A DNA stretch of 64,000 bases from positions 124,001 through 188,000 of the forward strand of contig CAWJES010000010.1 in assembly GCA_963841965.1 (NCBI GenBank), in the 5' to 3' direction. The notes under the pieces are model-generated. The model did not search any database, had not been told where the DNA came from, and worked only from the letters and a program-made list of their open reading frames with translations. The DNA is from Palsa-459 sp963841965 (GTDB lineage: Bacteria; Actinomycetota; Acidimicrobiia; Acidimicrobiales; RAAP-2). This document shows positions 53,910 through 64,000 of this stretch, one piece after another. Numbering within the stretch: position 1 is the first letter of the stretch; every line of letters starts with the position of its first letter. The position numbers and the translations under genes are program-made.

Positions 53910-56900
53910 ATGGCGACGCCGAACCCCGCAGGCCTCTCGGTTCGCTACGGGACCGATCTCGGGGACCTCGCCGAAGACCTCGTCATCCAGCTTGCTTCGT
54001 CGCCGCTGGCGGTCCTCGACGCGGAGCTCGTCGTCGTGCCGACGCCGGGGATCAGGACCTGGCTCGAGGAACGGCTCAGCAGGCATCTCGGCGCCTCCGG
54101 CGCTGGTGACGGCATCAGCGCCAACATCGAGTTCCAGTTCTTCGACTCGCTGCTGAGGCGGGTAACCGGCCGGTCGACCCAGGACGAGGATCCGTGGTCG
54201 GTCGGACACATGACCTTCGCAGGTATCGAGGTGCTGTCCGACGCCGAGGCCGGCTCGGGTATCGCCAGCCTGCGACCCGGCGCAGGGGAACTGGGGATGT
54301 TTGAGACCGCGAGGTCGGCGGCCGACCTCTTCGACCAGCTCTTCCGATGGCGGCCGGACATCGCGGACGCATGGCTGGACGGGGATGAGGCCGATCCCCG
54401 GGCGGCACTTCTGCGCGCCCTCAACGATCGGATCGGAACGAGCCCGCCGCACCGGACGCTCGCCGCCTGCGTCGCCCGCCTGGCCCGCGGCGACGACGAC
54501 GGTCTGGACCTCCCCGCACGGATCCACATCTTCGGCGGCGACGCGCTGCCCGGCGGGCCCCAGCTCCCCGGCTTCCTTGACGCGCTCGCGTTCGTACGCC
54601 AGGTGACCATGCACGTTGCCGTTGCATCGGCAGCGCGTTTCGATGCCATCAGGTCCACGACGCCGCCGTTCGGCCGAGTCGCCGCGGATCGGACCACCAG
54701 CGACGACCCGGTGCATCCCCTCCTCGGCACGTGGGGAGCGCTCGGTCGTGAGACCGCGATGCTCCTGGCACAGGTGCCTGAGCGGCCCACGACCTCGTTC
54801 ACGCGCGTCGCCGATTCCCACGATCCTGCTGCAACAGTGCTCGGGAATCTCCAGACTGCGGTCCGTCAGCGCGATGGAGGACCAGCCGCCGCGTTGCCAC
54901 CGGACGGCACCATCCAGTTCCACGAGTGCGTCGGAGATCTCCGCCAGGTCGAGGTGCTCCGCGACGCGCTGCTGCACGCGCTGCGCGACGATCCGCACCT
55001 CGCACCTGGCGACATCGTCGTGCTCTGCCCGGACCTCCCCCGGTTCGCGCCCCTCGTGGATGCGGTCCTCGGCATCGAACAGGGGGCACCGCGCCTTCCG
55101 TACGTCCTGGCGGACCGGTCCCTGTCGCGTGCGATCCCGATCGTGGCGGCGACTGCCCAGGCGCTCGGGCTGCTGGGGGGACGGTTTCCTCGAAGCGGCG
55201 TCATCGACCTGCTCCGCAACGGAGCCCTGCAGGCGCGATTCGGGCTGTCGGAGCACGACGTGGACCGGATCGTCGACTGGGCGGACGCCGGTGACGTCCG
55301 GTGGGGTGTCAGCGGCGCGGGCCGAACCGCCGCGGGCCTGCCGTCGACGTTCGAAGGCGGTACCTGGATCCGGTTGCTCGACCGCCTCCTCCTCGGCGCG
55401 GCGCTGCCCTCGAACGTCATCGCACCATCGCTCGGCCTTCGCGCATTGGACCCGGGACTTGCCATCGAGACGATCGGAAGGCTGAGCGATGTCGTCGCCA
55501 CCCTCGCCGCGCTCGATGACGCATCGCGCCGCGACCGGTCGGTGCACGCGTGGTGCGACTTCGCCCGGGACCTCGTCGGTTCCGTATTCGCCGTGTCGTA
55601 CGACGACGCATCCGGCCTCGAGCAGCTCCACCGATGTCTGGCCTCGATCGAGGACGATGCCCGGGGCGTCCTCGCCGACATCTCCTTCGCGGAGTTCCGC
55701 GCCGCATTCAACGACCGCGTGGCGAGCGTCCGCACCGTTGTCACCTCGGGCTCGAGCGGGATCACCGTCACGTCCCTCGCCCCGCTTCGAAACATCCCGT
55801 TCAAGGTCGTGGCGATCCTCGGGCTCGACGAGCGGGCGCTCCTGCAGAACGCGAGCATCGACCTTGCGTTCGGCTCGCCCCGGGTCGGAGACCGTGATCC
55901 GAGGGCTGAGACACGAGCCGCGCTGCTCGGCGCCGTCCTCGGTGCCCGGTCACGATTCCTCGTCACCTACGAGGGCGCCGACGTCGTGACGAACCAGCTC
56001 GTCCCGGTGTCTGCGGCGCTCGCTGAACTGCGCGACGCGATCGACACCGATGTCCTCGGCGGCTGGCGGGCGGTCACGCGCGCGCACCCGCGGCACGGGT
56101 ACGGCGCCGCGGACCTGGACCCCGATGGGCCGGGCCTCGAAGAGCCGTTCTCGTTCGATCGAGATGCGCTGGCGTGGTCGCAGGAGATCGGGCAGCGTGC
56201 AGTCCGAGGTGGGTCGGCGGCTCGCCTCGCGGCGACCCCCGCCGCGCCCGACGCCGGCCCGATCGACATCGGCGAGCTCGGCGACTTCCTCGCGGCACCG
56301 CAGCGAACGTTCCTCGAGCGCTCCCTCGGCGTCTACCTGCCCAGGGTCGACGAGCCGCCGATCGACGAGCTCCCGACAGGGTTGAGCGCGCTCGAAGAGT
56401 GGAACCTCACGATGGATCTGGCGCGCGAGGCGAGGAGCCAGCTTCCTGAGGCGTTCACTGACACCCAGTGGCGGGACTTCATCGAGCGGTGGCGGCTGGA
56501 GCCCGACAGTCCCCTCGCGACACTCCCCGGGAGGCTCGCTGCCGACGAGCTCGAAGGACGCAGCGCCGTCGGCCCTCGGGCACTCGCCCTCGCACGACGC
56601 CTCGAGCGGGTGACGAAGGGCAGCGCCGCCGAGCCGCTGCACTGTGAGGTCGTGCTGGACGACGGGACGACCGTCTCGGGCGATCCCGAGGTTTACGGCG
56701 GGACGACGGTCGTGCGCTACACGGCCTCGACCCATGAGCGTGCCGTGCGCCTGAGGGGCTCGCTCGACCTGCTCCTCCTCACCGCGCACGATCCGGCAGT
56801 CGACTGGCGCGCCGTCCAGATCGTTCGCAAGGGCGTCGGGGCCGTGCCCTCGACTGCAGCGATACTGGGCGACGAGGTCCAGCGCCGCGCCGTCGCGCGG

Positions 56901-57262
56901 GCGTCGCTCGCTACCCTCGTCGACCTGCGCCGTCGGGGCCTCTCGGCTCCCGTCCCCCTGTTCCTGCGGGTGACCATGAAGATGCTGGCCGCCCTCTCCG
57001 CCAATCCGAGGCTGGGTCCCGAGGAGCTCCTCGTCACCGGGTTCGCCGGCTGGGAGGTCTACGGCGCTGTCGGAGACAAGGACGATCCGGCTGTGCGCTT
57101 CTGCTTCGACGCCTCCTACGAGGACCTGTGTGACCTGCCCGCAGAGTCCGCAGACCCGAAGCCCCGCGGAGCCACAGGCGGTTCGCGCATGATCGCGTAC
57201 TCCCGGGCGATGTGCGAAGCCCTCGGGGCCGTCGAACTCGAGGCGTCGAACAAGGTGCGGCC

Positions 57263-57266
<4 letters not shown>
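53910..57266 (+). CDS. recC: RecBCD subunit RecC
   Basis: Exonuclease V gamma subunit of 1118 residues. It is a defunct helicase that in E. coli recognises Chi. The N-terminus VVVPTPGIRTWLEERLSRHLG, FEFFDSLL-like QFFDSLLRRV, ARIHIFGGDALPG and IQFHECVGDLRQVEVLRDALLHAL, then GDIVVLCPDLPRFAPLVDAV, are characteristic. The C-terminal part contains the nuclease-like fold. Starts 8 nt after TACGGT (53896-53901). The stop overlaps the GTG of recB (GTGA). Confidence 0.92.
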
Positions 57267-60543
<3,277 letters not shown>

Positions 60544-60547
<4 letters not shown>

Positions 60548-62274
60548 CGGTCGCGACGATCGTGCCCGAGGCCGTGAGCCCGCTCAGGCGGGCGGCTGCT
60601 GCCGGCGTCCTCGAGAGCCCGGATCTGCACGTGGCAGACGTCATCGTGCGCCGGTCCGGTCATCGCGATCCGGACCTCATGATGGCAATCGCGCTGTCGG
60701 TCAAGGCGGTCCGCCTCGAGCACGTGTGCTTCGACGTGCACGACGATGGGATCGCTGCGCTCTGGCGAGCCGAGGACCGATCCGTGGCCGAGGACCCGCC
60801 CGACCCGGGTGCCCTGCTCCGGGCGATGCAGTCCGCGCTCGATGTCGTCGAGGTCGTCGAAGACGGGTCCAGCGTGGACGCGCTCGGTGGCGCACCGCTG
60901 GTGCTCAGCGGCGACCGGTGCTACCTGCGCCGATACGCGCTCCTCGAGCAGGACGTGGCTGACCGGCTCCGCCGGGGATGGGAGGGCACCGCCGGGCGGA
61001 TAACGGGCCTTGACGCCCGGCTCGACGCGCTGGCGGGAGCCGCGGACGCGACCCAGGTCGCAGCGGTCCGGCGAGCCCTCGAGTCGCCCGTCTCGGTGAT
61101 CGCAGGCGGGCCGGGAACCGGAAAGACCACCACCATCGCGCTGCTGCTCCGTGTCGTCAACGCCCTGGACCCCGACCTCGTCGTGGCCCTGGCGGCCCCG
61201 ACGGGAAAGGCCGCGACCCGGCTGAACGATGCGGTCCGCGAGGCCGCCGGGGACCCCGGGTCCGGTGCCATCCCCGTGGCACAGACGATCCACCGGCTGC
61301 TCGGCTTGGGTCCTGACGGCATCTCGCGCCGCACGCGCCCGATCGACGCGGATCTGATCGTCGTCGACGAGGCATCGATGATCTCGCTCCCCCTCCTCGG
61401 CCAGCTGCTCGGCCGCGCGAGGGCCACCGCGAGGGTCGTGCTCGTCGGTGACCCGGACCAGCTCGCGAGCATCGAGGTCGGCGCAGTCCTGGCCGACGTC
61501 GTCGGATCCAGTGAGGAGACGGGCCACGGCGTCACCGTCTCGACGCTGTCGACATCGCACCGGTTCACCGAGACCTCCGGTGTGGCCGCGCTCGCCCAGG
61601 CTGTCCGGTCCGGCAGCATCGACGACGTGACCGACGTGGCGTCGTCCTACGACGCCGTGCACCTGCTCGAACCGGCAAGTGGCCGCGAGGCCGTGCTCGA
61701 CGGGGTCCTCGAGCACGCGACCGACCTGATCGCGGCTGCACGTGCAGGAGACGCCGAAGAGGCGCTCGACCTCCTCGGGCGCGTGGGACTCCTGTGCGCG
61801 ACCCGCCTCGGGGACGGTTCGATCGACTGGTGGCGCCAGCGGGTCGAGTCCGTGCTCGTTGAGCGCGGCATCCTGCGCGTCCGGGACGTCGACTACGTCG
61901 GGCGCCCCCTCATCGTGACGCGCAATGACCCGCTGACCGGCCTCATGAACGGCTCGGTTGGGGTGATCGTCGCCGACGGCGACGATCGGATCGTCGCCTT
62001 CGACTCGGGAATCTTCCCGCTGGGTGCGATCCCCAGCGCGGAGACCGTGTGGGCCCTGACGATCCACAAGTCCCAGGGTTCCGAGTACGACGACGTCATC
62101 GTGTCGCTCCCGGGGCCCGACAGCCCGATCCTCACCCGTGAGCTTGTCTACACCGCGGTGACGAGGGCTCGCTCCGCGGTCACGGTGATCGCGCCGCCCG
62201 GGTCACTCGAAGCCGCCCTTTCGCGGCGTGTCGCGAGGGCGAGCGGCCTCGGGGCGAGGCTCCGCAGGCCGTGA
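60544..62274 (+). CDS. recD: RecBCD helicase subunit RecD
   Basis: Superfamily 1B 5'-3' helicase of 576 residues: an N-terminal domain contacting RecC, Walker A IAGGPGTGKTTTIALLLRVV near residue 188, VALAAPTGKAATRLNDAV, LIVVDEASMISLPLL, VLVGDPDQLASIEVGAVLAD and the C-terminal LTIHKSQGSEYDDVIV with YTAVTRARSAV. Together with recC and recB it encodes a complete RecBCD for end resection. The ATG overlaps recB (ATGA). Confidence 0.94.
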
Positions 62275-62369
62275 CGGTCGTCGAGCCCACTCATGGGCGA
62301 ACGTCGCGGTACAGTCCGGTCTCGTCCCATCTCGCGGTGCGACGACCGACCTGACCCGAGGAGGCGGCG

Positions 62370-63566
62370 ATGCGCAGATCTCCCGTCCTGGTTGCGGCGA
62401 TGTCCCTCGCCCTGATCGCCGTCCCCATCGCCTCGGCATCCGCGACACCGCGCGCGGGCGCACGACCATCGACCGACCGGATCCCCCCTGTGGCGATCAG
62501 CGCGGGCAACGAGCACACGTGTGCGCTGCTGCAGCGCGGCGGCGTCACCTGCTGGGGGCAGAACTACCACGGACAGTTCGGCTTCACCTCGCCGAACCTG
62601 TCGACCACGCCCGTCATCGCGCACGGGCTCTCGGGCACGCAGGTCGCCGCGGGCAACGAGTTCACGTGCATCCTGCTCGCGAACGCGACCGTCGACTGCG
62701 TCGGATCCAACGCCCACGGCGCCCTGGGAGATGGCGCGACGGCGGACTCGTCGACGCCGATGGTCGTCTCCGGCCTCGCGGGCGTCTCGCGGATCGCCGC
62801 CGGTGACGTCGCGTCCTGTGCCCTGCTCACAGGCGGCACCGTGAAGTGCTGGGGAGACAATGCCCACGACCTGCTGGGCGTCGGCGGTTCCGCCATCGCG
62901 CGCTCGGCGCGGGCAGTCCCGGGACTCACCGGCGTCACGCAGGTCGCGACCGAGGGCTCGCCGCCCCACAGCTGCGCGCTGCTCTCGGACCATCGGGTCC
63001 GATGCTGGGGGGACGGCGAGTACGGCCAGCTGGGTGACGGGTCGTTCGCGAGCGCCACGACCCCGAAGGCCGTCGTGGGGATCACGAACGCGATCGAGGT
63101 CACGACCGGGGACTCGTTCAGCTGCGCGCTGCTGTCCTCGCGCAAGGTGGACTGCTGGGGGCTCAACACCTACTCGGAGCTGGGCAACCCGCTGCCCGGC
63201 GTCGCCAGCGAGGAGTCGGCCAAGCCGGTCGCGGTCCACGGGCTCGCCAAGATCCTCACCATCGCCTCGGGCTACGACCACAGCTGCGCGCTGCTGTCGA
63301 CGCACACGGTGGACTGCTGGGGGCTCAACTACACGGGCGAGCTGGGTGACGGTTCGATCAACAACGGGACGACCCAGCCTCCCGTCCCCGTGGCGGTCAA
63401 GGGGCTCACGTCGGTGACAGCGCTCTCACTCGGCGACGACGACAGCTGCGCGCTGACGTCGCTGGAGGCGGTGTGGTGCTGGGGCTGGAACACGTGGGGC
63501 GAGCTCGGCAACGGCACGAGCGGCAACGACACGGCGACGGCGGGCGAGGTCCAGGGCATCAGCTAG
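62370..63566 (+). CDS. Secreted seven-bladed RCC1-like propeller
   Basis: Protein of 398 residues with a signal peptide (MRRSPVLVAAMSLALIAVPIASASA) and seven RCC1 repeats of about 50 residues that fill the mature protein. Each blade has the same cysteine hairpin, SCALLxxxxVxCWG with exactly nine residues between the cysteines, giving 14 paired cysteines. Such a protein is probably an extracellular binding module. A TACAGT at 62310-62315 and a GAGGAGG ribosome site precede the ATG. Function unknown. Overlaps the convergent glycosyltransferase gene by 8 bp. Confidence 0.88.
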   Translation: MRRSPVLVAAMSLALIAVPIASASATPRAGARPSTDRIPPVAISAGNEHTCALLQRGGVTCWGQNYHGQFGFTSPNLSTTPVIAHGLSGTQVAAGNEFTCILLANATVDCVGSNAHGALGDGATADSSTPMVVSGLAGVSRIAAGDVASCALLTGGTVKCWGDNAHDLLGVGGSAIARSARAVPGLTGVTQVATEGSPPHSCALLSDHRVRCWGDGEYGQLGDGSFASATTPKAVVGITNAIEVTTGDSFSCALLSSRKVDCWGLNTYSELGNPLPGVASEESAKPVAVHGLAKILTIASGYDHSCALLSTHTVDCWGLNYTGELGDGSINNGTTQPPVPVAVKGLTSVTALSLGDDDSCALTSLEAVWCWGWNTWGELGNGTSGNDTATAGEVQGIS

Positions 63567-64000
63567 CCCCGAATCCCCCCTGATCCGCCGGCCGACCGGC
63601 CCGGGCAGGGACGGACCGGTCAGGTGACCGCCACGTGCGCAGGCCGACCTCACCCAGCTCGTCGTAGCGAAGCGCGGGCGGCATCGAGGGGTCCACGTAG
63701 CTGCCGAGCAGGTCCCATCTCGAGATGAGCAGGGCCTCGTCTGCCGGTGGGTGCAGGTTGCCGCGCGAGGCGCTCTCGCGGTGCCCGAGGACCACCTCGG
63801 GGGTGTAGACGACGCGCCACCCCGCGACGTTGGCCCGCATCCCGAAGTCGATGTCGTTGAAGGCCACCGCGAGCTGCTCGTCGAGCCCCCCGAGCTCGTC
63901 CCACAGCTCGCGGCGGACGATCTGGCAGGCGCCGGTGACCGCGACGGCGTCGCGCGTCGAGCACAGCCATCGGTCGGGGTCCGCGTAGTTGGTGTCCCGC
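63559..64000 (-). CDS. GT2-family glycosyltransferase, C-terminal part
   Basis: Only the last roughly 146 residues are in the window; the gene enters from the right edge. The frame reads VAVTGACQIVRRELWDELGGLDEQLAVAFNDIDFGMRANVAGWRVVYTPEVVLGHRES. This is the acceptor-side motif of rhamnosyltransferase-like GT2 enzymes (ED replaced by ND-I-D, Trp/Gly and His). The C-terminal tail is Arg/Pro-rich. Substrate unknown. Confidence 0.82.
   Translation of the reverse strand, partial: RDTNYADPDRWLCSTRDAVAVTGACQIVRRELWDELGGLDEQLAVAFNDIDFGMRANVAGWRVVYTPEVVLGHRESASRGNLHPPADEALLISRWDLLGSYVDPSMPPALRYDELGEVGLRTWRSPDRSVPARAGRPADQGGFGAS

Noticed and set aside
51894..55631. Open frame of 1245 codons on the minus strand opposite the LLM, pfkA, tetR and recC genes
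   Set aside because: It is the antisense shadow of well-supported genes in GC-rich DNA. The product is Arg/Asp/Gly-rich, lacks any motif and crosses several real gene boundaries.

Overview
This 64 kb window is chromosomal DNA of a high-GC actinobacterium. The lineage signs are a WhiB-family protein, a PdtaS-type sensor kinase, a DUF3107 protein beside paired ArsA-like ATPases, an F420-type LLM oxidoreductase, many GTG starts, and many genes with a TANNNT hexamer 6-9 nt before the start codon, which suggests leaderless transcripts. Together with a type IV pilus operon and a System I cytochrome c maturation operon, this fits an uncultured or little-studied member of Actinomycetota, possibly Acidimicrobiia. 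The class is inference. I saw no tRNA, rRNA, CRISPR array, insertion sequence or prophage.

Layout. 1-9.2 kb (minus): pilus operon pilB-pilC-pseudopilin-mini-ORF-giant prepilin-headed adhesin; the adhesin runs off the left edge and carries six single-base frameshifts. 9.5-11.8 kb: EmrB/QacA-type exporter divergent from its TetR regulator, with a clear operator. 11.8-14.3 kb: SGNH hydrolase plus MBOAT acyltransferase, a likely polysaccharide O-acetylation pair. 14.3-16.9 kb: etfA, etfB and a glycerophosphodiesterase. 17.0-22.2 kb: whiB, then on the minus strand the chain DUF3107, ArsA, ArsA, PHP phosphatase, PdtaS kinase. 22.3-24.3 kb: HD dNTPase and an SDR. 24.3-27.4 kb: Mrp divergent from a SufR-like regulator and a cysteine-desulfurase homologue that has lost its PLP ligands. 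27.4-33.7 kb (minus): a complete ccmABCDEFGHI operon with 1-11 nt overlaps at its junctions. 33.8-36.5 kb: gmd, a glycosyltransferase and a TetR regulator. 36.5-39.0 kb: transsulfuration pair (cystathionine synthase/lyase and cystathionine beta-synthase). 39.1-43.6 kb: a flippase-like membrane protein with a degenerate kinase domain, a GT87 mannosyltransferase and a small coiled-coil membrane protein. 43.7-49.8 kb: acyl-CoA dehydrogenase, cysS and valS back to back over a 20 bp gap, and a LysE/GAP-like transporter. 49.9-53.9 kb: esterase, LLM oxidoreductase, phosphofructokinase, TetR regulator. 53.9-62.3 kb: recC-recB-recD. 62.4-64 kb: a secreted seven-blade RCC1 protein and the C-terminal part of a GT2 glycosyltransferase running off the right edge.

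How it fits together. Most of the window is housekeeping: redox chemistry (cytochrome c maturation, ETF, Fe-S handling, acyl-CoA oxidation), sulfur amino acids, translation, recombination repair and surface glycans. The most unusual parts are the pilin-anchored adhesin, the PLP-site-less desulfurase next to SufR and Mrp genes, and several very compact divergent promoters.

Caution: eleven single-base frameshifts interrupt otherwise good genes (adhesin x6, pilC, mrp, gmd, the flippase-like gene, GT87). Some lie at homopolymers. I read these as probable assembly or long-read errors, but this cannot be proved from the sequence alone.
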